Source: Clostridia bacterium (lineage in GTDB: Bacteria; Bacillota; Clostridia; Oscillospirales; Acutalibacteraceae). From it: a stretch of DNA of 64,000 nucleotides. The stretch spans positions 37,903-101,902 of the forward strand of contig JAFSBZ010000023.1 in the NCBI GenBank assembly GCA_017437005.1, in the 5' to 3' direction. Both the position numbers and the translations under genes were made by a program. Positions within the stretch are counted from its first letter, which is position 1, and each line of letters starts with the position of its first letter. Positions 1 through 8,909 of the stretch are shown one piece after another. Below the pieces are notes generated by a model. It made no database searches. It was given only the letters and a program-made list of their open reading frames with translations, and was not told where the DNA came from.

Positions 1-295
1 CGGTAATATACAAAACATAACAATCTTCTTTAGCAACAATACTGCTCATACCTTCTTTCCAACAACCAAACATACTTGCCGCGCCAAAAAGCTCACCGCC
101 CGACATGGTACGTATTGTAATACTGTCACCAATGTCGTTAAGACGTTTTACAGTAGCTGTACCGTTTGTGATAATTCCAATCATACCGCTATGGTAAAGC
201 TCGTCGCCTTTTGATATTTTCTGCGCATTACCAAGCAATGAATTGACTGATGCGATTTCATCTTGTGTAAGTCCGCTAAACAAAAAACAGTTAAT
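1..295 (-). CDS. Crp/Fnr-type regulator, N-terminal part (cut by window edge)
   Basis: The reverse strand encodes the start of a cyclic-nucleotide-binding-like (cupin) domain: after a short LFSGLTQDEI stretch comes the glycine-rich beta pattern GDELYHSG, GIITNGTATVKR and GGELFGAASMFG, typical of Crp/Fnr regulators. The helix-turn-helix end lies outside the window. No ATG fits: an in-frame TGA lies immediately before codon TCT at 298-296. The only codon well placed after the GGAGGTG ribosome binding site is ATT at 295 (spacing about 8); a TTG at 283 is further away. The ligand is unknown. Its promoter and a palindrome lie just upstream (321-375). Confidence 0.75.
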   Translation of the reverse strand, partial: MNCFLFSGLTQDEIASVNSLLGNAQKISKGDELYHSGMIGIITNGTATVKRLNDIGDSITIRTMSGGELFGAASMFGCWKEGMSSIVAKEDCYVLYIT

Positions 296-320
296 AGATC
301 ACACCTCCATTTTGTAAATT

Positions 321-338
321 GTGTTCCAAATAGAACAC
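321..338. promoter_or_regulatory. Palindromic operator-like site before Crp/Fnr gene
   Basis: The sequence GTGTTCCAAATAGAACAC has perfect 6-bp inverted arms (GTGTTC/GAACAC) around a 6-bp spacer. It lies just downstream of the -10 element of the leftward promoter and before the ribosome binding site, where a repressor would block transcription. Autoregulation by the Crp/Fnr protein is an inference from position. Confidence 0.5.
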
Positions 339-347
339 TTTAATTAT

Positions 348-375
348 ATTATACACAAAATAATAAAAAAAGCAA
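348..375 (-). promoter_or_regulatory. Promoter of Crp/Fnr-type gene
   Basis: On the reverse strand, TTGCTT (375-370) and TATAAT (353-348) are separated by 16 bp. The -35 element overlaps the terminator hairpin of the upstream fumarase gene. Confidence 0.6.
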
Positions 376-394
376 GATGCAAAATACATCTTGC
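365..394 (-). terminator. Rho-independent terminator after fumarase beta gene
   Basis: A perfect 8-bp stem (GCAAGATG/CATCTTGC, 372-394) with a 7-nt loop is followed on the reverse strand by seven T residues. It ends the coiled-coil/fumarase transcript. Confidence 0.85.
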
Positions 395-401
395 CTTAAA
401 T

Positions 402-932
402 TTATCTCTTAAAAATACTACCGCCCTTTGAGTCGATGCCTACTATAAGCGGAAAGTTGTTAAACATTAGTTTTTTTATAGATTCACAGCCTAAATCGTC
501 AAAGGCAATTACTTCACAAGAGGTAATACTTTGTGCTGCGAGTGCCCCCGCACCACCAATGGCGCATAGGTAAACAGCATTATTATTGATAATAGCATCA
601 ATAACCGCTTGATTTCGTTCGCCCTTACCAACGGTAGCCGTAAGACCTATATTATAAAGCTCGGGAGCATATGTGTCCATACGTGAAGACGTTGTCGGGC
701 CGCAACTACCAATCGCCATACCTTGCGGCGTAGGTGTTGGTCCTGCGTAATATATAACCGAATTTTCAATATCAAAGGGTAGGGGTTTACCGTCATTCAT
801 ATACTCAAAAATACGTTTATGCGCGGCATCACGAGCGGTATATACCGCTCCGCTTAAATAAACCTTATCACCAACAGAAAGTTTTTTGCAGTATGATTTT
901 AGTTCTGAAGTGTTTATGTAGTATTCTCTCAT
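402..932 (-). CDS. Class I fumarate hydratase beta subunit (C-terminal domain protein)
   Basis: A 176-aa protein of the fumarase/tartrate dehydratase beta family, which interconverts fumarate (or tartrate) with malate (or oxaloacetate) together with an Fe-S alpha subunit. The family motifs GDKVYLSGAVYTARDAAHKR, YYAGPTPTPQG, GSCGPTTSSRMD and VGKGERN are all present. Length fits the beta subunit alone. The start ATG overlaps the stop of the upstream coiled-coil gene (TAATG), so they are translationally coupled. The usual alpha-subunit gene is not next to it: upstream lie the coiled-coil gene and then lysA. The substrate (fumarate or tartrate) cannot be fixed from the sequence. Confidence 0.88.
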   Translation of the reverse strand: MREYYINTSELKSYCKKLSVGDKVYLSGAVYTARDAAHKRIFEYMNDGKPLPFDIENSVIYYAGPTPTPQGMAIGSCGPTTSSRMDTYAPELYNIGLTATVGKGERNQAVIDAIINNNAVYLCAIGGAGALAAQSITSCEVIAFDDLGCESIKKLMFNNFPLIVGIDSKGGSIFKR

Positions 933-1480
933 TAACTGTTTACATCTGCCAAAAGATTTTCAAACTGCTCGGCAAGATCGCGATTATTTGTATTATTATC
1001 GGTAATTTTGGTGCGAGCTGTGGAAAGTGAAGAAACAAGCGCATCAACTTTTGTTACAAAATCGTTAGATGTTTGCATAATCTCAGCTTTTAGTGCGGCA
1101 AGTTGCTCATGCGCGTTATCAATTGAGTGAAGATTTTTCTCAACCTCGCGATTTGTGATATCACGATTTTCGGCAGAATTTTGCATAACCGATTTTGCGT
1201 TTGCTTGCGCTACAAGATAAAGCTTACCAATATTTTGCGAAAGGCGCTCAATCTCGTCATATTTATCGGTATATTCTTTAAGTTGAGCTTCTACTGCTGC
1301 TTTTGCTGACTTTACATCTTCAAGCTGAGCATTAACTGTAGCAATAGTGCTGTCAAGGTTGTCGATTTTTTGATTTAATTCGTTTTCTTTTGCAGAGAAT
1401 TTTTTGTGTGATTCTTCAACGTAAGCAATTACATCATCACAGTTAAAGCCAAAAAGACTTTTTCTAAAACCAACTGACAT
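932..1480 (-). CDS. DivIVA-like coiled-coil protein
   Basis: A 182-aa protein with a short N-terminal motif (GFRKSLFGFNCDDVIAYVEE) like the membrane-targeting region of DivIVA/GpsB proteins, followed by a long heptad-rich coiled coil (about residues 22-110) and a second helical stretch. The start is ATG at 1480, preceded by AAGGGGA at suitable spacing; a TTG further upstream at 1504 lies before this site. DivIVA-like proteins organise poles or septa, but the short length and degenerate motif leave the role open. Co-transcribed with the fumarase beta gene; a functional link is not obvious. Confidence 0.6.
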   Translation of the reverse strand: MSVGFRKSLFGFNCDDVIAYVEESHKKFSAKENELNQKIDNLDSTIATVNAQLEDVKSAKAAVEAQLKEYTDKYDEIERLSQNIGKLYLVAQANAKSVMQNSAENRDITNREVEKNLHSIDNAHEQLAALKAEIMQTSNDFVTKVDALVSSLSTARTKITDNNTNNRDLAEQFENLLADVNS

Positions 1481-1558
1481 TTTTATTTGTCCCCTTATTT
1501 TCAAATTCTATACAAACATAGTATATCAAATTTAAAGCTCTTTTACAAGAGAAATATT

Positions 1559-2806
1559 TTAGTTAAACTGTGGGTCAATATCAAGTGTTGCAAAGTAATC
1601 TTCAATACTTTGAGCGCGGCGAATAAGTTTAACACTACCGTCCGGCTTTAGCATAAGCTCGGCGCAACGAAGCTTGCCATTATAATTATAGCCCATTGAG
1701 TGACCGTGAGCGCCCGCATCGTGAATGGTAAGATAGTCGCCTATGTCAACCTTGGGTAATTCTCGTTCGACAGCAAATTTATCGTTGTTTTCACAAAGTG
1801 AGCCTACAACATCAAACTTGCCAACAGTTTTTTCATTTTCCTTACCCATAACAGTTATATGATGATATGCGCCATACATTGCAGGACGCATAAGGTCGCA
1901 GCAGCTTGCATCTACGCCGATATATTCCTTATATATATGCTTGTAATGAAGTGCTTTTGTAACAAGATATCCATAAGGTCCTGTTATGTAACGTCCCATT
2001 TCGGTAAAGAGTGCAATTTCAAAACCTGCAGGGGTAATGTATTCATCGTATACTTTGCGCACGCCTTCGCCTATAGCGAATATATCAACAGGCTCTTCGG
2101 TTGGCTTGTATGGTATGCCAATACCGCCCGAAAGGTCAATAAACTCAACGTTAATATCAAGCTTTTCTTTAATTTCCAGGGCAAACTTAAATAACTTTTT
2201 GGCAAGACGAGGGTAGTATTCCTCAACAAGTGAGCAGCTTGCAAGCATTGAGTGAATACCAAAATGCTTTACACCTTTTTGTTTTAAAATTGCAAAGGAT
2301 TCAAGTATTTGTTCATGTGTCATACCAAATTTTGTGTCGTGCAAATGACCCATAATATCATTTGTAATATTAAATTTACCTGGGTTGTAACGACAGCAAA
2401 TTGTATCAGGTAATGGTGCGATTTTTTCTAAAAAATCGATATGTGTAATATCGTCAAGGTTTATAATAGCACCGCAAGCGAGCGCGGCTTTATATTCATC
2501 TACAGTTGTTTCGTTTGAAGTAAAAATAATATTTTTGCCATTTATACCGCTTTTTTGTGATAATATAAGCTCGGGTATTGAGGCGCAGTCGGTACCGCAG
2601 CCAAGCTCGTTTAAAAGTCGCAAAATTGCGGGAGTAGGTGTTGCCTTTACCGCAAAATATTCTTTAAAGCCTTTGTTCCAGGAAAATGCTTTGTATAAAT
2701 CGGTAACACATTTACGAATACCCGCTTCATCATAAACGTAAAAAGGAGTAGGGTAGATTTGCGACCAATTTTCAATGTTTTCCTTGGTAAATGGAACGTT
2801 TTTCAT
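1559..2806 (-). CDS. lysA: Diaminopimelate decarboxylase-type PLP enzyme
   Basis: A 415-aa fold-III PLP decarboxylase. It has the PLP lysine (K54 in FAVKATP), the glycine loop DLSGGIGIPY, a phosphate-binding EMGRY (usually EPGR), CDLMRPAMYGAYH, and the catalytic cysteine region GSLCENNDKFA. This converts meso-diaminopimelate to L-lysine, and the dapA/dapB/asd operon 2-5 kb away supports that. The EMGR instead of EPGR and DAGAHGHSM instead of DAGAYG are deviations, so a related decarboxylase (for example carboxynorspermidine type) is a weaker alternative. Its own promoter lies at 2845-2873. Confidence 0.82.
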   Translation of the reverse strand: MKNVPFTKENIENWSQIYPTPFYVYDEAGIRKCVTDLYKAFSWNKGFKEYFAVKATPTPAILRLLNELGCGTDCASIPELILSQKSGINGKNIIFTSNETTVDEYKAALACGAIINLDDITHIDFLEKIAPLPDTICCRYNPGKFNITNDIMGHLHDTKFGMTHEQILESFAILKQKGVKHFGIHSMLASCSLVEEYYPRLAKKLFKFALEIKEKLDINVEFIDLSGGIGIPYKPTEEPVDIFAIGEGVRKVYDEYITPAGFEIALFTEMGRYITGPYGYLVTKALHYKHIYKEYIGVDASCCDLMRPAMYGAYHHITVMGKENEKTVGKFDVVGSLCENNDKFAVERELPKVDIGDYLTIHDAGAHGHSMGYNYNGKLRCAELMLKPDGSVKLIRRAQSIEDYFATLDIDPQFN

Positions 2807-2844
2807 AAAATAATACCACTTTTCTTAAGTAAAATAACAGTACG

Positions 2845-2873
2845 ATTTTACACAAAAAAACGCAAAGTGTCAA
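2845..2873 (-). promoter_or_regulatory. Promoter of lysA
   Basis: Reverse strand TTGACA (2873-2868), 17 bp, TAAAAT (2850-2845). Divergent from the pckG promoter. Confidence 0.7.
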
Positions 2874-2910
2874 GTATTATGAATTATTTTTAAATTTTTA
2901 AATATTTGTG

Positions 2911-2939
2911 TTGATTTTTGAAAAGAATATAAGTATAAT
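2911..2939 (+). promoter_or_regulatory. Promoter of pckG
   Basis: TTGATT (2911-2916), 17 bp, TATAAT (2934-2939), about 40 bp upstream of the gene, which has an AAGGAG ribosome binding site. Confidence 0.75.
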
Positions 2940-2981
2940 GTATTTGGAAAAATTTGAATTATTTTGTAAGGAGAATCAGAA

Positions 2982-4766
2982 ATGACCACTAACAAAACTG
3001 TATTAAAATGGCTTGATGAGATGAAAGAATTACTCACACCTGACCAAGTTGTTTGGGTTGACGGCAGTGAAGAGCAAATCGAGGCATTTCGTGCTGAGGC
3101 TTGTGAAATTGGTGAATTGCATAAGCTAAATCAGGATAAGCTTCCCGGTTGCTATTTGCACCGTACAAATCCTAACGACGTTGCTCGTGTAGAGGATAGA
3201 ACATTTATCTGCACAACCACTAAGGAAGAGGCAGGTCCTACTAACAACTGGTGTGACCCTGCCGAAATGTATAAAAAGCTTTACGACATTGCTCGCGGAA
3301 GCTACAAGGGTAAAACAATGTATGTTATCCCTTATTCAATGGGACCAATCGGTTCACCAATTGCTAAGATTGGTATCGAAGTTACCGATTCTATCTACGT
3401 TGTTCTTAATATGGTTATTATGACCCGTGTTAGCCCAAAGGTACTTGAAGTATTAGGCGACAGCAATGACTGGGTACGTGGCTTACATTCACGTTGTGAT
3501 GTTGACCCTGAAAAGAGATATATCTGCCACTTCCCACAGGATAACACAATTATCTCTGTAAACTCAGGTTACGGCGGTAACGTACTTTTAGGTAAAAAGT
3601 GCTTTGCGCTTCGTATTGCTTCTTACCAAGGCTGGAAAGAAGGCTGGATGGCTGAGCATATGCTTATTTTGGGCCTCCAGAATCCTAAGGGTGAGGTTCG
3701 TTACATTGCTGCTGCGTTCCCATCAGCTTGCGGTAAGACCAACCTTGCTATGCTTATTCCACCCGAATATTTACGTAAAAAAGGCTACAAGATTTGGACA
3801 GTAGGTGACGATATTTCTTGGATGAAGATAGGCCCTGACGGTCGTCTTTATGCTATTAACCCAGAAAATGGATTCTTTGGTGTAGCACCCGGTACCAACG
3901 TTCACTCTAACTTTAACGCACTTGAGTCAACCAAGAAGAACACAATCTTCACAAACGTTGCTCTTAACCTTGATGATAACACGGTTTGGTGGGAAGGTCT
4001 TGACAAGAACCCACCTGAAAACGCTCTTGAGTGGAAGGGTAATCCTTGGAATCCTTCAATGTTTGTTAAGGCAGACAAATCAACATACGCTGCTCATCCA
4101 AACTCACGTTTTACAGCTCCTGCTGAAAACTGCCCATGCATTTCTGACGAATTTAACAAGGGCGAGGGTGTGCCGATTTCTGCAATTGTATTTGGTGGCC
4201 GTCGTGCTAAGTGCGCTCCACTTGTATATCAATCAAAGGATTGGGTAAACGGTGTATTTGTAGGTTCTGCAATGGCATCTGAAACAACAGCTGCAGCTGC
4301 AGGCGCAGTAGGCGTTGTTCGTCGTGACCCAATGGCAATGCTTCCATTCTGTGGTTACCATATGGGTGACTATTTTGCACACTGGCTCGAAATGGGCGAA
4401 AAGCTTGGCGACAAGGCTCCTAAGATCTTTAATGTTAACTGGTTCCGTACCGATGATGAAGGCAACTTTGTATGGCCAGGTTTTGGCGACAATATGCGCG
4501 TTCTTAACTGGATTATTGACCGTTGCGAAGGCAAGGCAACTGCTACCGAAACCGCTATCGGTTATATTCCACAGCCTGAAGATATTGACCTTACCGATCT
4601 TGATATGGATATTGAAACTCTTAAATCAATCCTTAAGGTTGATAAAGATGTTTGGACCAAGGAAGCAGAAGAGATTGAAGAGCACTACAAGAAGTTTGGT
4701 GACAAATTACCAGCACAGCTTCGTGAACAGCTTGACAACCTCAAAGCAAACCTTGCTAAAATGTAA
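2982..4766 (+). CDS. pckG: Phosphoenolpyruvate carboxykinase (GTP)
   Basis: A 594-aa cytosolic enzyme that interconverts oxaloacetate + GTP with PEP + CO2 + GDP. Full length for the GTP-type family. Visible motifs include the P-loop with reactive cysteine FPSACGKTN (residues 246-254), PYSMGPIGSP in the substrate lobe, and FGGRRAKCAPLV. Monocistronic, with its own promoter and a terminator at 4800. In fermentative Clostridia it often runs in the CO2-fixing direction toward oxaloacetate, which would feed the aspartate-family genes around it; that direction is inference. Codon use appears strongly biased to preferred codons, suggesting high expression. Confidence 0.97.
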   Translation: MTTNKTVLKWLDEMKELLTPDQVVWVDGSEEQIEAFRAEACEIGELHKLNQDKLPGCYLHRTNPNDVARVEDRTFICTTTKEEAGPTNNWCDPAEMYKKLYDIARGSYKGKTMYVIPYSMGPIGSPIAKIGIEVTDSIYVVLNMVIMTRVSPKVLEVLGDSNDWVRGLHSRCDVDPEKRYICHFPQDNTIISVNSGYGGNVLLGKKCFALRIASYQGWKEGWMAEHMLILGLQNPKGEVRYIAAAFPSACGKTNLAMLIPPEYLRKKGYKIWTVGDDISWMKIGPDGRLYAINPENGFFGVAPGTNVHSNFNALESTKKNTIFTNVALNLDDNTVWWEGLDKNPPENALEWKGNPWNPSMFVKADKSTYAAHPNSRFTAPAENCPCISDEFNKGEGVPISAIVFGGRRAKCAPLVYQSKDWVNGVFVGSAMASETTAAAAGAVGVVRRDPMAMLPFCGYHMGDYFAHWLEMGEKLGDKAPKIFNVNWFRTDDEGNFVWPGFGDNMRVLNWIIDRCEGKATATETAIGYIPQPEDIDLTDLDMDIETLKSILKVDKDVWTKEAEEIEEHYKKFGDKLPAQLREQLDNLKANLAKM

Positions 4767-4799
4767 TTTAATTCACAATGCATAATTAAGCAAATTAAT

Positions 4800-4840
4800 A
4801 AAGCACTCATCATAGATATATGGTGAGTGCTTTGATTTTG
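4800..4840 (+). terminator. Terminator after pckG
   Basis: A 10-bp stem AAAGCACTCA/TGAGTGCTTT (4800-4809 with 4824-4833) followed by a T-rich tail GATTTTG. Confidence 0.75.
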
Positions 4841-4845
4841 TAATA

Positions 4846-4883
4846 TTATAAAAAGGCTACCTGCTAAGTAACAAGTAGCCTTT
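4846..4883 (-). terminator. Terminator after dapB
   Basis: Stem AAAGGCTAC/GTAGCCTTT (4852-4860 with 4875-4883), followed on the reverse strand by a T run. It ends the leftward asd-dapA-dapB operon. Confidence 0.8.
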
Positions 4884-4889
4884 CTAAAT

Positions 4890-5645
4890 TTAGTTGATAT
4901 TTAAGATACTACCCATATCGTACATACCGGGCTTTTTGCCAACAATAAATTTTGCTGCCTTTACAGCGCCTGCAGCAAACACTTCTTTACTTTGTGCCGC
5001 GTGAGATAGGGTAATTACCTCGTCGTGACCTGCGAATATAACATCGTGCTCACCAACGATTGTACCGCCGCGAATAGCGTGTATGCCGATTTCGTTTTTT
5101 GAGCGTTTTTGTCGTTTTGAATGACGGTCATATTCATATGTGTACTTATCGTCAAAAACCTCGTTTACGGCATTTGCAAGCATCAGAGCGGTACCTGACG
5201 GTGCATCAAGCTTTTGATTGTGATGCTTTTCAATAATTTCTACATCAAAATTAGCGCCTAAAATTTTTGCCGCGCTTTTAGCAAGACTGCAAAGCAAATT
5301 TACACCAAGTGACATATTAGCAGTAAAGAATACAGGAATTTTAGAAGATGCATCCTTAATGGCTGCAATTTGTTCCGTGCTATATCCCGTTGTTGCAAGG
5401 ATAACGGGAACGTTATTTTTTATTGCAAACGAAAGCAAGCTGTCAAGTACAGAAATATGAGAAAAATCAATTATAACATCGGGAACTGATTTAACGTCAT
5501 CAAAAGATTTATAAACAGGGAAGTCGCAAAGCATTTCTGCTCGGTCAACACCCGCAGTTATTTTTAAATCATTATCTTCTAAGGCACAGCGCGCAACGGA
5601 ATTACCCATTTTACCGCAAGCGCCTGAAAGTAAAATATTTATCAT
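4890..5645 (-). CDS. dapB: 4-hydroxy-tetrahydrodipicolinate reductase
   Basis: A 251-aa NAD(P)H-dependent reductase making tetrahydrodipicolinate in lysine/diaminopimelate synthesis. The nucleotide-binding GACGKMG lies at residues 8-14, and the catalytic signature EKHHNQKLDAPSGTA at residues 139-153 contains the two histidines and the lysine. Typical family length. Third gene of the operon asd-dapA-dapB, about 80 bp after dapA. Confidence 0.97.
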   Translation of the reverse strand: MINILLSGACGKMGNSVARCALEDNDLKITAGVDRAEMLCDFPVYKSFDDVKSVPDVIIDFSHISVLDSLLSFAIKNNVPVILATTGYSTEQIAAIKDASSKIPVFFTANMSLGVNLLCSLAKSAAKILGANFDVEIIEKHHNQKLDAPSGTALMLANAVNEVFDDKYTYEYDRHSKRQKRSKNEIGIHAIRGGTIVGEHDVIFAGHDEVITLSHAAQSKEVFAAGAVKAAKFIVGKKPGMYDMGSILNIN

Positions 5646-5724
5646 TTATTTTTTCACATCCTGAAATTTATAAATATGAAGAATATTGTATGCAACGTGC
5701 CAGCGCACCGTTCCAAAATATAAT

Positions 5725-6615
5725 TTATAGTTTAAATCCACATTCAACAAGCTTTTCTTTGAGTAGAGACTTGTTTACATCACTCGTGGGATAAAGTGGC
5801 ATTCTGCAAGGACCAACATTTAAACCTAACATATTCATTGCTTCCTTCACAGGTATTGGATTCACGTCGCAAAACATAGCATTCATAAGACCAATATGCT
5901 TTATATGAAGCTCGCTTGCAGGTTGTGTATATCCGTTAAGATATAGCTCGCAAATATCGTGCATTACCTTTGGCGCTATATTTGAAAGTACAGATATAAT
6001 ACCGATACCTCCCAGCGACATAATCGGTACTGTTTGGTCGTCGTTACCCGAGTATATATCTAAATCATCACCGCAAAGATACTTAATTTCAGCAATGAGT
6101 GATAGGTCGCCGCTTGCTTCTTTTGTAGCCACAATGTTTTGGTGTTTAGAAAGCTCTTTATATGTTTCAGCCTTTATGTTAACACCTGTTCTTGACGGAA
6201 CATTATATAGAATTATAGGCTTACTAACCCTATCGGCAATATAGTTGTAATGCGCTACAAGACCTGCTTGAGAGGTTTTGTTGTAATAGGGAGTAACCAT
6301 TAAGAATGCATCAGCACCTACGCTTGCGGCATCGTCACAAAGCTCTACCGAATATACAGTATCATTACTACCTGTACCTGCAATAATAGGTACGCGGCCG
6401 TTTGCGGCTTTAACCGATTCTTCAATAACGCGCAAATGCTCGTCATAGCGTAGTGTGGATTTTTCGCCCGTAGTACCGCAAATAACAAGTGCGTCAATGT
6501 GGTTTTCGATTTGCTCATTAACAAGTGTTTTTAAACGTCCGAAATTTACGCTGCCATCAGCGTTCATAGGGGTAACCAATGCAGTTGCCGCGCCTGTGAA
6601 AATTCTTTTTTTCAT
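5725..6615 (-). CDS. dapA: 4-hydroxy-tetrahydrodipicolinate synthase
   Basis: A 296-aa aldolase-type TIM barrel condensing pyruvate with aspartate semialdehyde. The GTTGE motif is at 47-51, the catalytic Tyr at 137 (LYNVPSRTG), and the Schiff-base Lys at 165 (IVATKEASGD). Second gene of the operon, 32 bp after asd, so the aldehyde made by Asd passes directly to the next step. Lysine feedback residues cannot be judged by eye. Confidence 0.97.
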   Translation of the reverse strand: MKKRIFTGAATALVTPMNADGSVNFGRLKTLVNEQIENHIDALVICGTTGEKSTLRYDEHLRVIEESVKAANGRVPIIAGTGSNDTVYSVELCDDAASVGADAFLMVTPYYNKTSQAGLVAHYNYIADRVSKPIILYNVPSRTGVNIKAETYKELSKHQNIVATKEASGDLSLIAEIKYLCGDDLDIYSGNDDQTVPIMSLGGIGIISVLSNIAPKVMHDICELYLNGYTQPASELHIKHIGLMNAMFCDVNPIPVKEAMNMLGLNVGPCRMPLYPTSDVNKSLLKEKLVECGFKL

Positions 6616-6647
6616 AAAAACACCTCATTAAATATATTTTTAAAAAA

Positions 6648-7730
6648 TTAGTCCATATAACCCTTTGCCGCAAGTAATTCTGCCAAAAGCACTGCGCCAC
6701 CTGCCGCGCCACGTAAAGTGTTATGTGAGAGGCAAACAAACTTATAGTCGTACTGGCTATCTTCACGCAAACGACCAACAGACACAGCCATACCGCCTTC
6801 GAGGTCGCGGTGTATTTTGGTTTGTGGCATATTGTCTTCGGTAAAGTAATTAAGGAATTTCTTTGGTGCATGGGGAAGTTCTAATTCTTGAGGAACGCCC
6901 GAAAAGTTTTCCCATACCTTAAGGATTTCTTCTTTAGAAGGCTTATTCTTAAATGTTACAAACACAGCAGCCATATGACCGTCTGATACAGGAACACGCA
7001 AGCATTGGGCTGTAAATTTTGGTGAATCAGCAAGCTTGATTTCACCGTCTTGCACCTTACCCCAAATCTTAAGAGGTTCTTTTTCACTTTTTTCTTCTTC
7101 GCCGCCAATGTATGGAATAACGTTGTCTACCATTTCGGGCCAACGCTCAAATGTTTTGCCTGCACCCGAAATTGCCTGATAGGTACAAACAAGACATTTT
7201 TCTACACCAAACTCTTTATCAAGTGGGAAAAGGGCGGGTACATAGCTTTGAAGTGAGCAGTTGGATTTTACAGCTACAAAACCGCGCTTGGTACCAAGGC
7301 GCTTACGCTGTGCCTCAATAACATCAAGATGCTCGGGGTTAAGCTCAGGGATAACCATAGGAACATCAGCGGTAAAGCGATGAGCTGAGTTATTAGATAC
7401 AACGGGACATTCGTGCTTAGCGTACATTTCCTCAAATGCCTTGATTTCATCCTTTTTCATATCTACTGCACAGAAAACAAAATCAACCCTTGAAACAATT
7501 GTGTCAATATCGGCTACTGCGTCGTAGACCATCATATCCTTTAAATTTTCAGGCATTGGTGAAGTCATAGCCCAACGGTTGCCAACAGCCTCAGTGTATG
7601 TTTTGCCTGCGCTTCTTGGACTTGCGGCAAGGCAAGTAACTTTAAACCAAGGGTGGTTTGCAAGCAATAGTGCAAAGCGTTGACCTACCATACCGGTAGC
7701 GCCGATAATACCTACGTTGTAATTTTTCAT
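6648..7730 (-). CDS. asd: Aspartate-semialdehyde dehydrogenase (archaeal/fungal type)
   Basis: A 360-aa NADP-dependent enzyme reducing aspartyl phosphate to aspartate semialdehyde. GIIGATGMVGQRF is the Rossmann start; the active-site cysteine is in KSNCSLQSY (about residue 158), followed by YQAISGAGKT, typical of the archaeal/fungal branch. The start is ATG at 7730, eight bases after AGGAGG; a TTG upstream at 7754 precedes the ribosome binding site. First gene of the lysine operon. Confidence 0.95.
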   Translation of the reverse strand: MKNYNVGIIGATGMVGQRFALLLANHPWFKVTCLAASPRSAGKTYTEAVGNRWAMTSPMPENLKDMMVYDAVADIDTIVSRVDFVFCAVDMKKDEIKAFEEMYAKHECPVVSNNSAHRFTADVPMVIPELNPEHLDVIEAQRKRLGTKRGFVAVKSNCSLQSYVPALFPLDKEFGVEKCLVCTYQAISGAGKTFERWPEMVDNVIPYIGGEEEKSEKEPLKIWGKVQDGEIKLADSPKFTAQCLRVPVSDGHMAAVFVTFKNKPSKEEILKVWENFSGVPQELELPHAPKKFLNYFTEDNMPQTKIHRDLEGGMAVSVGRLREDSQYDYKFVCLSHNTLRGAAGGAVLLAELLAAKGYMD

Positions 7731-7804
7731 TTTGGGATCCTCCTGATAAAGCAAAACTGACTATTGAAATTAACAAAGTTTTGCAATATAATATTATTCA
7801 ATTA

Positions 7805-7833
7805 ATAATACCATTATAGTGCAAATTTGTCAA
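7805..7833 (-). promoter_or_regulatory. Promoter of asd-dapA-dapB
   Basis: Reverse strand TTGACA (7833-7828), 17 bp, TATTAT (7810-7805). The 75-base leader is too short for a lysine riboswitch. Confidence 0.65.
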
Positions 7834-7877
7834 ATCAAATTATATATACAAAATAAGAAAGTTATTGGTAAAATTAT

Positions 7878-8900
7878 ATGAAAAAAAGCGATTTTTATTA
7901 CGATTTACCCGAAGAGCTTATTGCCCAGACTCCAATTTTTCCGCGTGATTCTTCAAGAATGCTTCACCTTGACAAAAGTACAGGTGATGTAAAACACGAT
8001 ACGTTTAGTAATCTACCCGACTTTTTACGTGAAGGCGATTGCTTGGTTTTAAATAATACGCGTGTTTTGCCGGCACGTTTATACGGCACAGCAGCCGACA
8101 CAGGCGCAGTTGTTGAATTTGTGTTACTTAAGCAGTACGACCTTTACACTTGGGAGTGTTTGGCAGGTCCCGGCAAAAAAGCAAAAATAGATCGCGAATT
8201 TATTTTTAGTGACGAGCTTTCTGCAATAGTTAAGGATGTTTTACCTGACGGCAATCGTGTTATTGAATTTAAATGTAATGGCGAATTTTTTGCAACACTT
8301 GACAAGGTGGGTCAAATGCCACTACCGCCATATATAAAGGAAAAGCTAAGTGATAAGGAACGCTATCAAACGGTTTATTCAAAAGAGTTAGGTTCTGCGG
8401 CGGCACCTACGGCGGGTTTGCATTTCACACCTGAACTACTTGAAAAAATAAAAGCAAAGGGTGTAAAGGTTGTTTACGTTACATTACACGTTGGCCTTGG
8501 TACTTTTAGACCTGTTAAGGTGGATGATATTCGTGACCACAAAATGCATACAGAGCATTACTATATGTCAAAGGAAACCGCTGATACAATAAACCAAACG
8601 AAAGAAAACGGCGGTAGAGTAATATGTGTTGGTACTACCAGTTGTCGTACTGTTGAAAGTGTAGCAGGGAAGCACGGTAAAATGTGTGAGTGTAGTGATG
8701 ATACAGGCATTTTTATTTATCCCGGTTATACTTTTAAATATATGGATGCGCTTGTTACTAATTTTCATTTGCCTGAAAGTACCCTTATAATGCTTGTTTC
8801 TGCATTTGCCGGATATGAAAATACAATGAATGCTTATAAAATCGCCGTAGAAGAAAAATATCGTTTCTTTAGCTTCGGTGATGCAATGTTTATTTCTTAA
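7878..8900 (+). CDS. queA: S-adenosylmethionine:tRNA ribosyltransferase-isomerase
   Basis: A 340-aa enzyme transferring the ribosyl group of SAM to preQ1-modified tRNA in queuosine synthesis. Family motifs: [15 protein letters not shown] at the start, [41 protein letters not shown] and [16 protein letters not shown]. Full length. No clear Shine-Dalgarno at the ATG used here. The gene ends nine bases before tgt, so the two form the usual queA-tgt pair. Confidence 0.97.
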   Translation: MKKSDFYYDLPEELIAQTPIFPRDSSRMLHLDKSTGDVKHDTFSNLPDFLREGDCLVLNNTRVLPARLYGTAADTGAVVEFVLLKQYDLYTWECLAGPGKKAKIDREFIFSDELSAIVKDVLPDGNRVIEFKCNGEFFATLDKVGQMPLPPYIKEKLSDKERYQTVYSKELGSAAAPTAGLHFTPELLEKIKAKGVKVVYVTLHVGLGTFRPVKVDDIRDHKMHTEHYYMSKETADTINQTKENGGRVICVGTTSCRTVESVAGKHGKMCECSDDTGIFIYPGYTFKYMDALVTNFHLPESTLIMLVSAFAGYENTMNAYKIAVEEKYRFFSFGDAMFIS

Positions 8901-8909
8901 GGAGATTAT

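Noticed and set aside
1559-2806. Carboxynorspermidine decarboxylase rather than lysA
   Set aside because: Some motif deviations exist, but the lysine pathway context and overall motifs favour diaminopimelate decarboxylase.
7731-7877. Possible lysine riboswitch before asd
   Set aside because: The leader between promoter and ribosome binding site is about 75 bases, too short for an L-box, and no such structure is seen.
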